In this document: positions 24,780-33,067 of the stretch, one piece after another | Position numbering within the stretch: the first letter of the stretch is position 1 | How the letters are laid out: every line of letters begins with the position of its first letter | Assembly: GCF_001247745.1 (NCBI RefSeq) | Contig: NZ_LAIR01000002.1 | Location: 4,030,001 to 4,094,000, forward strand | Direction: 5' to 3' | DNA from: Luteipulveratus halotolerans | Lineage (GTDB): Bacteria > Actinomycetota > Actinomycetes > Actinomycetales > Dermatophilaceae | DNA: 64,000 bases | The notes under the pieces: generated by a model | Seen by the model: the letters and a program-made list of their open reading frames with translations, nothing else | Databases searched by the model: none | Told to the model about the DNA's origin: nothing | Program-made: the position numbers and the translations under genes

Positions 24780-25979
24780 TCACCCTTCGCACGCATCGTG
24801 AGACGGCGTGAGGCGTCGGCGCAGGGCCGGCTGTGCCCAGGCGCACGCCAGCGCGGCGGCCGCGGGCAGCAGCCAGGCGGCGACCGGACCGCCCCGGTCG
24901 AGCAGCTGGGTGCCGAGCAGCGGCGCGAGCGTCGTCGCGACTCCCCACGAGAGCCCGAACACCGCGAGGTACGCCGCCCGCCCGTGCTCGGGGGCCAGCC
25001 CGGCGGCGAGCGCCATGCCGTGACCGAGCAGCAGCACCTCCGCCGCACCGCAGACGACGGTGCCGACGAGGAACAGGCTCAGCCGGTCGGCGTACGCGTA
25101 GGCGACGAGCCCGACCGCGAGCACGACGTACGCCGCACGCATCGTCGCGAAGCTGTCGCGCCCGGCCGTGAGCACGGGCACGAACGGTGTGACCGCGACG
25201 CCCGTCACCGCGGAGGCCGCGAGCAGCACACCGAGGTGCCACGACGGCAGCCCGCGGGCGTCCAAGGTCAGCGGTAGCGCCATGACCAGCAGCATGTAGA
25301 TCGTGGCGAGCACGGACCCGACCCCGAGCAGCAGCAGGAGCCGGGTGTCGCGCCAGGGCCGGACGGGGACCGCGTCGTACGCCGGCGCCGTCACCTCTCC
25401 CGCGGGCAGGTACGCGCGCACGATGGCCGCGCAGGCCAGGCAGCTGGCCGCGTCGATCACGAACAGCAGCCGCAGGTCGAGGCTGCTGACGGCGGCGGCG
25501 ATGCCTCCGGCGAGCACCCCGGCGACGGCCATCGAGGCCTGCAGGAGCGCGTACGCCGCCGGCCGGTCCTCGGGTGCGCTGACGTCGGCGATGATCGCCT
25601 GGCTCGCGGGTTCGTAGATCTCGTAGGCGAGCCCGAAGGCGACAGCGGCCACCGCCGCGCTCGCAACCGTCGGCGAGGCGGCGATCCACAGCTGGCTCAC
25701 GGCGCACCCGACCAGGCCGAGCACGATCGTGCGGCGTCGGCCGATCCGGTCGGCCAGCCGGCCACCGGCCAGCCGCGACGGCACGGTCGCCAGCCCGAAC
25801 GCCGCGAGGACCACCCCTGCGGTCGTGAGGCTCGCGCCCAGGTGCCGGGTCAGCAGCAGCCCGAGGAAGGCCATCGAGAACGCGCCGAGCCGGTTGACGG
25901 TCCGCGCGAGGACGAGCACGCGGACGGGCCGAGGGACTCCGCGCCAGGTGAGCGTCTGCGAGGCTGTGGCTGACGGCAT
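24780..25979 (-). CDS. MFS transporter
   Basis: A 399-aa permease with 12 predicted membrane segments. Motif A reads GGRLADRIGRRRT between segments 2 and 3; FGLAYEIYEPASQAIIADV is the usual segment 4-5 region of sugar/drug efflux members. It is divergent from the CGNR regulator gene, 68 bp between starts, with a 13-bp direct repeat in between. Probably a multidrug-type exporter under that regulator. Confidence 0.9.
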   Translation of the reverse strand: MPSATASQTLTWRGVPRPVRVLVLARTVNRLGAFSMAFLGLLLTRHLGASLTTAGVVLAAFGLATVPSRLAGGRLADRIGRRRTIVLGLVGCAVSQLWIAASPTVASAAVAAVAFGLAYEIYEPASQAIIADVSAPEDRPAAYALLQASMAVAGVLAGGIAAAVSSLDLRLLFVIDAASCLACAAIVRAYLPAGEVTAPAYDAVPVRPWRDTRLLLLLGVGSVLATIYMLLVMALPLTLDARGLPSWHLGVLLAASAVTGVAVTPFVPVLTAGRDSFATMRAAYVVLAVGLVAYAYADRLSLFLVGTVVCGAAEVLLLGHGMALAAGLAPEHGRAAYLAVFGLSWGVATTLAPLLGTQLLDRGGPVAAWLLPAAAALACAWAQPALRRRLTPSHDACEG

Positions 25980-25988
25980 GAGAACCCC

Positions 25989-26047
25989 TGTGACTGGTCA
26001 AAGTAGTATTGATGGTCACGTTAAGACTGAGGAGTGTGACTGGTCAA
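25989..26047. promoter_or_regulatory. Direct repeat TGTGACTGGTCAA, operator candidate
   Basis: Two copies of TGTGACTGGTCAA at 25989-26001 and 26035-26047, 46 bp apart, frame a TAGTAT that may be a -10 element. Position between divergent MFS and CGNR genes suggests the binding site of the CGNR regulator. Confidence 0.5.
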
Positions 26048-26614
26048 GTGCGTTTCGACAGTCATGTGGTGCGGCTGCTCGCGGCGGCCGAGCAGCTCGT
26101 CAACGCGCTGACCCCCGGCGGTGACCGCGGCAAGCCGTACGACGCCCCCGAGGGCCGCGACCTGCGTACGGCCGTCGAGACAGCGCTGCGCTCCGACGGC
26201 TACGCGCCACGGGTCACGGCGGCTCAGGCCGAGCGCTTCCTCGCGCTGGCGGGCCGGCTGCGCGAGGTGTTCGTCGCCGCCGACGCGAGCGACCTCACTC
26301 GCGCGGCACGACTGGTCAACGCCCTGCTCGACGAGACCGGCCCGCGTCCGCGCCTCGACGACCACGACGGCGAGCTGCACCTGCACTTCCACGGGTCCGA
26401 CCCCGAGCTGTACGCCGGATGGGCGCCCGGCGTCGCCGCCGGCCTCGCGATGGCCCTCGGCAGCGACATGGGCGGCCGGCTCGGCGTGTGCGAGGCGCCC
26501 GGCTGCGACCGCGTCTACGTCGACGCGTCCAAGAACAGCGGCCGCCGGTTCTGCTCGACCCGCTGCCAGAGCCGGGTCAAGGCCGCCGCCCATCGCGAGC
26601 GCGCCAAGGGGTGA
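26048..26614 (+). CDS. CGNR zinc finger regulator
   Basis: A 188-aa protein of the CGNR family (ABATE N-domain plus zinc finger). The N-terminus FDSHVVRLLAAAEQLVNALT is typical, and the C-terminal finger has CEAPGCDRVYVDASKNSG then RRFCSTRCQSRVKAAAHRER (four Cys, basic helix). It is presumed DNA-binding. Start choice is uncertain: GTG 26048 puts a GAGGAG 13 bases upstream and fits family N-termini; GTG 26036 and ATG 26012 are in frame. It overlaps the next MFS gene by GTGA. Confidence 0.85.
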   Translation: MRFDSHVVRLLAAAEQLVNALTPGGDRGKPYDAPEGRDLRTAVETALRSDGYAPRVTAAQAERFLALAGRLREVFVAADASDLTRAARLVNALLDETGPRPRLDDHDGELHLHFHGSDPELYAGWAPGVAAGLAMALGSDMGGRLGVCEAPGCDRVYVDASKNSGRRFCSTRCQSRVKAAAHRERAKG

Positions 26615-27795
26615 CCGAGCACCACGGACTCGACCGACCGACGCGGCCCGCGGGCGGGCTCACCGTCCTGCTCGCAGCGACGTTCCTGTCGTTCATCGAC
26701 TACGCCGCGCTGCTGCCGGTCGTGCCGTTGTGGGCTGCAGGCGGTGGTGCGTTCGGTGTCGCGGTCGGTGCCACGACCGGCGCGATGATGGCCGCGACCG
26801 TCGCCACCCAGCTCGCGATGCCCTGGCTGCTGCGGGTGCTGTCCTTGCGCGCGATGTTCGTCGCGGGCGCCGTGCTGCTCGGCGTCGCCACACCGCTCTA
26901 CCTCGCCTCGGACGCGCTCGCACCGGTGCTCGCGATCACGGTCGTGCGCGGCATCGGCTTCGCGTTCGTCGTGATCTCGGGCGCCACGCTCGTCGCGCAC
27001 CTCGCACCGCCCGGCCGACTCGCCTCGGCGTCCTCGCTGTACGGCGTCGCCGCGGCTCTCCCCAACCTGGCGGCGCTCGCCGGAGGCGTGTGGGCCGTCG
27101 AGACGTGGGGCTTCGACGCGGTGTTCTGGGTGGCGGCGGCGACGTCGCTGGTCGGTGCGGTCGTCGCCCTGGGTCTGCCGGCCGGCGTACGCAGCAGCTT
27201 CACGCTCGTCGCCGGCGGCGATCTCGGCCGGATCGCGGTGACGATCGTGCTGTTCGTGCTGTCGTCGGCCGCGTTCGGCGCGGTGACGACGTTCGTGCCC
27301 CTCGCCGGTCCGAGTGCAGGTCTCGCGGCGGCCACGCTGCTGGCCGCGTCGATCGCGCTCGTGTGCGGTCGCCTCGGCGCGGGCGTGCTCGGCGACCGTC
27401 TCGGCTCCGGGCGGGTGCTGCTCGTCGCGGTCGTGGTCGCGGCAGCGGGACTCGCGCTGATGGCCGTCTCCCTGACCTCGCGCGCGCCCGTGCTGCTCGC
27501 GGGCGCCGCGTTGCTCGGCCTCGGGTTCGGCGCCGCTCAGAACGACTCGTTCGTCGACACGATCGACGGGCTCGGCCGTGAGCACACCGGCACCGCGAGC
27601 ACGATCTGGAACGTCGCGTACGACGGCGGGTTCGGCATCGGCGCCATCGCCCTCGGCGGCGTGGTGGGGCGTTACGGGTACGACCAGGCGTTCCTCGGCC
27701 TGGCGGTCGTGATGGCCGCGCTCGCGGCACTGGCGGCGTGCGCGGGCGGCGGCGGTCGTCGTACGCGCGACCCCTCGCCCTCACCCGGCCGATAG
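26611..27795 (+). CDS. MFS transporter
   Basis: A 394-aa major facilitator with 12 hydrophobic segments, starting at a GTG that overlaps the CGNR stop codon. LLAATFLSFIDYAALLPVVP opens segment 1; GAGVLGDRLGSGRVLLV matches the repeated motif A in the second half, and AQNDSFVDTIDG lies in segment 10-11. Translational coupling makes the CGNR protein its likely regulator. Substrate unknown. Confidence 0.9.
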   Translation: MTEHHGLDRPTRPAGGLTVLLAATFLSFIDYAALLPVVPLWAAGGGAFGVAVGATTGAMMAATVATQLAMPWLLRVLSLRAMFVAGAVLLGVATPLYLASDALAPVLAITVVRGIGFAFVVISGATLVAHLAPPGRLASASSLYGVAAALPNLAALAGGVWAVETWGFDAVFWVAAATSLVGAVVALGLPAGVRSSFTLVAGGDLGRIAVTIVLFVLSSAAFGAVTTFVPLAGPSAGLAAATLLAASIALVCGRLGAGVLGDRLGSGRVLLVAVVVAAAGLALMAVSLTSRAPVLLAGAALLGLGFGAAQNDSFVDTIDGLGREHTGTASTIWNVAYDGGFGIGAIALGGVVGRYGYDQAFLGLAVVMAALAALAACAGGGGRRTRDPSPSPGR

Positions 27796-27843
27796 TGCAA
27801 GCCTGGTCGTTCCGAGGTCTCCGGGAGCGACACGGCTTGCACT
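27794..27843 (+). terminator. Terminator-like inverted repeat
   Basis: Arms AGTGCAAGCC (27794-27803, overlapping the MFS stop codon) and GGCTTGCACT (27834-27843), with further pairing inside (GTCGTTCC / GGGAGCGAC). It ends the CGNR-MFS unit. Confidence 0.7.
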
Positions 27844-27880
27844 CTCGGCGCTGACGAAGCCGGTGCGGAATGTTTAATCT

Positions 27881-27894
27881 TCAACTACTGTTGA
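27881..27894. promoter_or_regulatory. TCAAC-N4-GTTGA palindrome upstream of pirin gene
   Basis: A short dyad in an AT-richer patch (TTTAATCTTCAAC), 32 bp before the pirin start. It could be an operator for a MarR- or redox-type regulator; none is adjacent. Confidence 0.4.
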
Positions 27895-27925
27895 CGCGAG
27901 TGACCGTTCGACTCGAGGAGATGCC

Positions 27926-28900
27926 ATGCCTGCCGTGACCGTCGACAACATCCTGACTCTGCCGCGCGTGACCGAGCCCGACGTCACCGCGCGCTCCCGG
28001 GCCGTCCGGTCCGTCACGACCGCCCCGCGTGGCTTCGAGGGGGAGGGCTTCCCGGTGCACCGCGCGTTCGCGGGGGTCGACATGGCCGCCCTCGACCCGT
28101 TCATCCACATGGACCAGATGGGTGAGGTCGAGTACGCCGCGGGCGAGCCCAAGGGGACGCCGTGGCACCCGCACCGTGGGTTCGAGACCGTGACCTACAT
28201 GATCGACGGCGTCATGGAGCACCAGGACTCCCACGGTGGTGGCGGCGTCATCAAGGACGGCGACACCCAGTGGATGACCGCCGGCTCGGGGCTCCTGCAC
28301 ATCGAGGCGCCGCCGGAGGAGGTCGTCATGAAGGGCGGCCTGTTCCACGGCACTCAGCTGTGGGTCAACCTGCCCAGCCACCAGAAGATGTCCGACCCGC
28401 GCTACCAGGACATCCGCGGCGGCGAGGTCGCGCTGCTCAGTACGCCGGACGGCGGCGCCCTCCTGCGCGTCATCGCCGGTGAGGTCGACGGGCACTCCGG
28501 CCCTGGCATCACGCACACGCCGATCTCGGTCGTCCACGCGACGGTCGCACCGGGCGCGCGGGCCCGGCTGCCGTGGCGGCCCGACTTCAATGCACTCGTC
28601 TACGTGCTGTCAGGTGACGGCTACGTCGGCTCCGAGCGGCGGCCCATCGGCAGCGGCCAGCTCGCGGTGTTCGGGCCTGGCGACGTCATCGAGGTCGGCG
28701 CGTCCGACCGGCAGGAGTCGCGCCACCCGTCCCTGGAGGTGCTGGTGCTGGGCGGCCGCCCGATCCGCGAGCCCGTGGCGGCGTACGGGCCGTTCGTCAT
28801 GAACACCCGCGAGGAGCTGATCCAGGCGTTCGAGGACTTCGAGGCCGGCAAGCTCGGCACGATCCCGAGCGAGCCGCACCCCGGCCACGACGTGCTCTGA
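27926..28900 (+). CDS. Pirin family protein
   Basis: A 324-aa double-cupin protein of the pirin family. The N-terminal cupin carries the metal ligands: HPHRGFETVTYMIDG, a later EHQDSHG, and the conserved TAGSGLLHIEAP. The C-terminal cupin starts near LPWRPDFNALVYVLSGDG. Bacterial pirins bind iron or other metals; some are quercetinases. GAGGAGATGCC around ATG 27926 supports the start. A second pirin is encoded at 45.6 kb with different sequence. Confidence 0.92.
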   Translation: MPAVTVDNILTLPRVTEPDVTARSRAVRSVTTAPRGFEGEGFPVHRAFAGVDMAALDPFIHMDQMGEVEYAAGEPKGTPWHPHRGFETVTYMIDGVMEHQDSHGGGGVIKDGDTQWMTAGSGLLHIEAPPEEVVMKGGLFHGTQLWVNLPSHQKMSDPRYQDIRGGEVALLSTPDGGALLRVIAGEVDGHSGPGITHTPISVVHATVAPGARARLPWRPDFNALVYVLSGDGYVGSERRPIGSGQLAVFGPGDVIEVGASDRQESRHPSLEVLVLGGRPIREPVAAYGPFVMNTREELIQAFEDFEAGKLGTIPSEPHPGHDVL

Positions 28901-28981
28901 CGGCCTACGTCCTCTCGGCGAGGACTGGTGCGGCTCGCGGCGCACGCCCCGACAAGAGTGATCCAGGTCTCATTGCCTGAA

Positions 28982-28996
28982 CTGGAATCGTTCCAG
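28982..28996. promoter_or_regulatory. Perfect dyad CTGGAA-TCG-TTCCAG upstream of ahpC
   Basis: A perfect 15-bp dyad 108 bp before the ahpC start, followed by CATAGG as a possible -10. It is a candidate site for the peroxide regulator of the ahpC-ahpF pair. No oxyR or perR/furA gene is in the window. Confidence 0.5.
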
Positions 28997-29103
28997 AAAA
29001 GGCCATAGGGTCGTGGCCAGGCCGCGGCGGACGAAAAGGTCCGCGCACCAACGGTGCCGAGCGCGCGGCGTACCCCCGTCGACACGACCGAGGAGCAGCT
29101 CTC

Positions 29104-29667
29104 TTGTCTCTCATCAACACCCCGATCAAGCCCTTCAAGGCGACCGCTTTCCGCAACGGCAGCTTCGTGGACGTGACCGAGGCCGACGTCAAGGACAAGT
29201 GGGCGATCTTCTTCTTCTACCCGGCCGACTTCACGTTCGTCTGCCCGACGGAGCTGGGCGACCTGGCCGAGCAGTACGACGAGCTGCAGCGCCTGGGCGT
29301 CGAGGTCTTCTCCGTCTCGACCGACACCCACTTCACCCACAAGGCGTGGCACGGCTCGTCCGAGACCATCGGCAAGATCCAGTACGCCATGATCGGCGAC
29401 CCGACCCTCGCGATCTCGCGCAACTTCGAGATCCTGCGTGAGGACGAGGGCCTGGCCGACCGCGGCACCTTCCTGGTCGACCCCGACGGCATCATCCAGT
29501 TCACCGAGGTCACCGCCGAGGGCATCGGCCGCAACGCCACCGAGCTCGTCCGCAAGGTCAAGGCTGCGCAGTACGTGCGCAACCACCCGGGCGAGGTCTG
29601 CCCCGCCGCCTGGGAGGAGGGCGAGGAGACCCTCGCCCCGAGCCTGGACCTCGTCGGCAAGATCTGA
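29104..29667 (+). CDS. ahpC: Alkyl hydroperoxide reductase subunit C (peroxiredoxin)
   Basis: A typical 2-Cys peroxiredoxin, 187 aa. The peroxidatic cysteine is in FFFYPADFTFVCPTELGD, and the resolving cysteine is in HPGEVCPAAWEEG near the C-terminus. It reduces hydrogen peroxide and organic peroxides in the cytosol, recycled by AhpF encoded next. The TTG start has GAGGAG 8 bases upstream. 276 bp of repeat-rich DNA separates it from ahpF. Confidence 0.97.
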   Translation: MSLINTPIKPFKATAFRNGSFVDVTEADVKDKWAIFFFYPADFTFVCPTELGDLAEQYDELQRLGVEVFSVSTDTHFTHKAWHGSSETIGKIQYAMIGDPTLAISRNFEILREDEGLADRGTFLVDPDGIIQFTEVTAEGIGRNATELVRKVKAAQYVRNHPGEVCPAAWEEGEETLAPSLDLVGKI

Positions 29668-29689
29668 ACCACCCGCTGTTGAACCGGTT

Positions 29690-29883
29690 CGACCCGCCGG
29701 TTGAGCCGGTCGAGCCGCTAGGCGAGACCGTGTCGAAACCTGGTGTCGTGGAGGGAGATTCGCCCCGACCGGCACCTGGTTTCGACACGGTCCTCCGCTA
29801 GCGCTCCGGCCCGGCTCAACCAGCGAAGGCCGGCTCAACCAGCGAAGGCCGGCTCAACCAGCGAAGGCCGGCTCAACCAGCGG
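29690..29883. repeat. Dispersed repeat with 19-bp tandem array between ahpC and ahpF
   Basis: Contains GTTGAGCCGG and GTGTCGAAACC blocks that pair with GGTTTCGACACGG and CGGCTCAACC further on. From 29812 the 19-mer CGGCTCAACCAGCGAAGGC repeats three times plus a partial fourth. The CGGCTCAACCAGCGG core recurs in reverse in the array at 37839. This is an intergenic repeat family, not coding. Confidence 0.8.
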
Positions 29884-29943
29884 CTGGTGCCGCTCGACCG
29901 GTTGCCGCCACTCGAATTCGACTCTGCCTCAGAGGAGTACGTC

Positions 29944-31500
29944 ATGCTCGACGCCAACCTGACCGCCCAGCTCAAGGCGTACCTGGAGAAGATCCAGCAG
30001 CCGATCGTGCTGCGCGCCTCGCTCGACGACGGTGCCAAGTCGACCGAGCTGCGCGGCCTGCTCGACCAGATCGCCGGCCTGTCCGACCAGGTCAGCGCCG
30101 AGTACGACGGTGACGCGGCCCGCCGCCCGTCGTTCGACATTGTGCGCGCCGAATCTCCTGACGTGGCAGTCACTTTCGCGGGCATCCCGCTGGGCCACGA
30201 GTTCACCTCGCTGGTGCTCGCACTGCTGCAGGTCGGCGGCCACCCCTCGAAGGAGGCCGTGGAGACGATCGAGCAGATCCAGGCTCTCGAGGGCGAGCAC
30301 CACTTCGAGACGTTCTTCTCGCTGTCCTGCCAGAACTGCCCCGACGTCGTGCAGGCGCTCAACCTGATGGCGATCCTCAACCCGGGCATCACCCACACGG
30401 CGATCGACGGCGGCGTCTACCCCGACGAGGCCAAGTCGCGCGAAGTCCTCGCCGTACCCACGGTGTTCAAGGACGGCGAGGTGTTCGGCCAGGGCCGCAT
30501 GACCCTCGAGGAGATCCTCGGCAAGGTCGACTCCGGTGCGGCCGAGCGCGCAGCGTCCGCGCTGGAGGACTCCGACCCGTACGACGTGCTCGTCATCGGT
30601 GGCGGCCCCGCCGGCGCAGCAGCGGCAATCTACGCGGCGCGCAAGGGAATTCGTACGGGCATCGTCGCCGAGCGGTTCGGTGGTCAGACCCTCGACACCA
30701 TGGCGATCGAGAACTTCGTGTCCGTGTCACAGACCGAGGGCCCGCGCTTCGCGGCCGACCTCGAGCGGCACGTCAACGACTACGAGGTCGACATCGTGAA
30801 GTCGCAGCGCGCGGCCGAGCTGGTGACCGAGACCGACGACGCCGGCCACCTCGGCGTACGCCTCGACTCGGGCCCGACCCTGCGCGGCAAGACGATCGTG
30901 CTCGCGACGGGTGCGCGTTGGCGCACGATGGACGTGCCGGGCGAGGACGACTACCGCAACAAGGGCGTGACGTTCTGCCCCCACTGCGACGGCCCGCTGT
31001 TCAAGGGCAAGCCGGTCGCAGTGATCGGCGGCGGCAACTCCGGTGTCGAGGCCGCGATCGACCTCGCCGGCCTCGCGTCGCACGTCACGCTCATCGAGTA
31101 CGCCGGTCAGCTCGGCGCCGACGAGGTGCTGCAGCGCAAGGTCCGTTCGCTCGACAACGTGGACGTCATCCTGAGCGCGCGCACCACCGAGGTGCTCGGC
31201 GACGGCTCGAAGGTCACCGGCCTGACGTACGAGTCGCGCACCGACGGTGCCGTCGGAAAGCTCGACGTGTCAGGCGTTTTCGTGCAGATCGGGCTGCTGC
31301 CCAACACGGAGTGGCTCAAGGAGTCGGTCGCGGTGACCAAGCACGGTGAGATCGAGATCGACGCCGCCGGCCTGACCAACGTGCCCGGCGTGTTCGCGGC
31401 CGGTGACTGCACGACGACGCCGTACAAGCAGATTGTCGTCGCGACCGGTGCCGGCTCGACGGCGGCGCTGAGCGCGTTCGACCACCTGATCCGCAGCTGA
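29944..31500 (+). CDS. ahpF: Alkyl hydroperoxide reductase subunit F
   Basis: The flavoprotein that feeds electrons from NAD(P)H to AhpC (518 aa). The N-terminal double thioredoxin fold has CQNC in SLSCQNCPDVV. The FAD motif is VIGGGPAGAAAAIYA, the redox-active pair is in FCPHCDGP, the NAD motif is VIGGGNSGVEAA, and VFAAGDCTT is the late FAD site. GAGGAG lies 8 bases before ATG 29944. The frame extends upstream through repeats, which was rejected. Confidence 0.97.
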   Translation: MLDANLTAQLKAYLEKIQQPIVLRASLDDGAKSTELRGLLDQIAGLSDQVSAEYDGDAARRPSFDIVRAESPDVAVTFAGIPLGHEFTSLVLALLQVGGHPSKEAVETIEQIQALEGEHHFETFFSLSCQNCPDVVQALNLMAILNPGITHTAIDGGVYPDEAKSREVLAVPTVFKDGEVFGQGRMTLEEILGKVDSGAAERAASALEDSDPYDVLVIGGGPAGAAAAIYAARKGIRTGIVAERFGGQTLDTMAIENFVSVSQTEGPRFAADLERHVNDYEVDIVKSQRAAELVTETDDAGHLGVRLDSGPTLRGKTIVLATGARWRTMDVPGEDDYRNKGVTFCPHCDGPLFKGKPVAVIGGGNSGVEAAIDLAGLASHVTLIEYAGQLGADEVLQRKVRSLDNVDVILSARTTEVLGDGSKVTGLTYESRTDGAVGKLDVSGVFVQIGLLPNTEWLKESVAVTKHGEIEIDAAGLTNVPGVFAAGDCTTTPYKQIVVATGAGSTAALSAFDHLIRS

Positions 31501-31572
31501 GGCGTTCATCGGCGACTCGTCAGCCTGAGGCCGTCGGCTCGGCCTGGCGCAGGCGAAGGATGGTGGTCAAGG

Positions 31573-31636
31573 CAGTGTGCACTGGTTCGCCAGGTGAACC
31601 ACGTGGTCGCATGGCTCACCACACGAACCAGTGCAC
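31573..31636. repeat. Palindromic repeat GTGCACTGGTTCG, copy A
   Basis: Outer arms GTGCACTGGTTCG (31577-31589) and CGAACCAGTGCAC (31623-31635), inner CAGGTGAACCAC and GTGG/GGCTCACC. The second copy at 37739-37806 is in opposite orientation with a nearly identical layout. Confidence 0.75.
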
Positions 31637-31724
31637 AGCGCTCACACCCCCCTGTTGCCAGGCGGCGGGCCCGCGCCGGGCGACGGTGGCGCGGGCCCGG
31701 CCGTTGCTGTGTGAGACTCACGCC

Positions 31725-32216
31725 GTGACTGACGAACAGCTGATCGCCACGACGCCGAACGCCGAGTGGCTCCCCACAGGGAGCTCGGCCGAGGTGTGGG
31801 CGGGCGCGCACTGCCAGGTGCCCGACGACTGCATCATCGTGCGGCTGCTGTTGATCCGCGGCGACCGCTTCTTCTGCGTGCCGACGGTCAAGGGGCTCGA
31901 CCTCCCGACCCAGCCGCTCGGCCGTGACGGTGAGCGCATGACGCCCGGTGACGGGCTGACCAAGCTGCTGCGCACGACGGTCGGTCGCGACGGCGCGACG
32001 ACGCACTGTGTCGGTTACGTCCGCAACGTCGTACCCGAGCCCGACGCCGGCTATCCGCACCCGGTGCCGTACGCGCACGTGCCGGTCTTCACTGTCGAGG
32101 GTGCCGCGGCGCCGGTCGTCGACGGTGAGTGGCTGACGCTCGACGGTGCGCGGCCCGACCTCGACGTACGCCACTGGTGGCCCATCGTGGAGGCCGCCTT
32201 CGACCGCGCCGGCTGA
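31725..32216 (+). CDS. NUDIX-superfamily-like hypothetical protein
   Basis: A 163-aa protein similar in outline to actinobacterial 'NUDIX hydrolase' proteins of this size (VKGLDLPTQPLG, VGYVRNVVPEPDAGYPHPVP), but a Nudix box (GX5EX7REUXEEXGU) is not visible, so hydrolase activity is doubtful. Many aromatic/Pro residues and CIIVRLLLIRGDRFFCVPT as central strands. GTG 31725 is the start; the frame upstream runs through a repeat. Converges on the DUF4396 gene. Confidence 0.6.
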   Translation: MTDEQLIATTPNAEWLPTGSSAEVWAGAHCQVPDDCIIVRLLLIRGDRFFCVPTVKGLDLPTQPLGRDGERMTPGDGLTKLLRTTVGRDGATTHCVGYVRNVVPEPDAGYPHPVPYAHVPVFTVEGAAAPVVDGEWLTLDGARPDLDVRHWWPIVEAAFDRAG

Positions 32217-32230
32217 CGGCGCCCACGGAC

Positions 32231-32298
32231 GAGACGACCCGCTCCTTGTCAGACGACCCGCCGATCGGCGGGTCGTCTGACAAAGAGCGGGTCGTCTC
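32231..32298. terminator. Long two-part hairpin between convergent genes
   Basis: Outer arms GAGACGACCCGCTC (32231-32244) and GAGCGGGTCGTCTC (32285-32298) enclose an inner palindrome centred on CCGATCGG with arms TGTCAGACGACCCG and CGGGTCGTCTGACA. It serves as a bidirectional terminator for the NUDIX-like and DUF4396 genes. Confidence 0.85.
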
Positions 32299-32305
32299 GC
32301 GGGGG

Positions 32306-33067
32306 TCAGTGAGCGGTCGGCGTCGAGTGCGAGGGCGGCGCGGGCGCGTCGTCCTGCACCTGCGCCCCGGCCGACACGACGAGCCCGCCGAGCAGGAAGC
32401 CCGCGATCCCGACGGCCAGGGTGGACGCGCTGGGCCCGGTCCAGCTCGTACGACGCTGCAGCCGGTCCGGTGCCGCGTGCTCGTGGCCGTGGTGCTCGTC
32501 ATCTGGTCTCGAGACGGGCTCGCCCTGGGGGGCTCGCCCTCCTCGACCAGCGGGAGCGGCGGGCTCGCCCTGGGGGGCTCGCCCTCCTCGACCAGCGGGA
32601 GCGGCGTGATCCATCGCGGCGTGGTCGTGGCCCATGAACTCGTGCGTGAGCGCATGGCCCTTGCCGCGACTCATGAGGTAGACGTTGACCGGGTACGCCG
32701 CCGCGAAGGCTGCTGTCAGCGCGATCGCCATCGACACCCAGAACAGCGGCCGGTCGAGGCCGGCGTCCATGGCGCCCGGGATGACGTTCATGACGGCGTT
32801 GTCGACCAGCTCCATCGCCGCGATCGACAGCGTGTCGGCGGCGAGCACGAGCTTGAGCGCGGCGCCGACGCTCAGGCCGCCGAGCACCACGGGCAGCGCC
32901 GACAGCGAGTAGCCGAAGACGAACGCCAGCGCGATCGACAGCACGGTCGTCGGCAGGTTGGACCAGCCGTTGTGGGTGCCGATCATCAGGCCGACGATCT
33001 CACCGATGGAACATCCGGTGAGGCAGTGCAGCGTGGCGCTCGCGGCCATGGGGTCGAGTCGTCGCAT
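32306..33067 (-). CDS. DUF4396 membrane protein of the copper operon
   Basis: A 253-aa membrane protein with four or five hydrophobic segments. The N-terminus has HCLTGCSIGEIVGLMIG (paired Cys before segment 1), typical of DUF4396 proteins that accompany copper ATPases. A His-rich stretch (GHDHAAMDHAAP, DEHHGHEHAAP) could bind metal. Between the two His clusters a perfect 45-bp tandem duplication (32516-32605) adds APAGRGGRAPQGE twice; it derives from an intergenic repeat. Its start overlaps the last base of copA, so it is the last gene of the copper unit. Confidence 0.8.
   Translation of the reverse strand: MRRLDPMAASATLHCLTGCSIGEIVGLMIGTHNGWSNLPTTVLSIALAFVFGYSLSALPVVLGGLSVGAALKLVLAADTLSIAAMELVDNAVMNVIPGAMDAGLDRPLFWVSMAIALTAAFAAAYPVNVYLMSRGKGHALTHEFMGHDHAAMDHAAPAGRGGRAPQGEPAAPAGRGGRAPQGEPVSRPDDEHHGHEHAAPDRLQRRTSWTGPSASTLAVGIAGFLLGGLVVSAGAQVQDDAPAPPSHSTPTAH
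32516..32605. repeat. Perfect 45-bp tandem duplication inside coding sequence
   Basis: Two identical 45-bp units (32516-32560, 32561-32605), in frame, encoding a 15-residue Pro/Ala/Gly/Arg repeat. Each unit carries CTCGACCAGCGG, the core of the dispersed intergenic repeats elsewhere in the window. Confidence 0.9.

Noticed and set aside
26515..27585. Minus-strand frame opposite the second MFS gene
   Set aside because: Low-complexity Glu/Arg/His sequence and no ribosome site; an antisense shadow.
29743..29943. Upstream extension of ahpF through the tandem repeats
   Set aside because: Family homology and a GAGGAG site fix the start at 29944; the extension translates repeat units.
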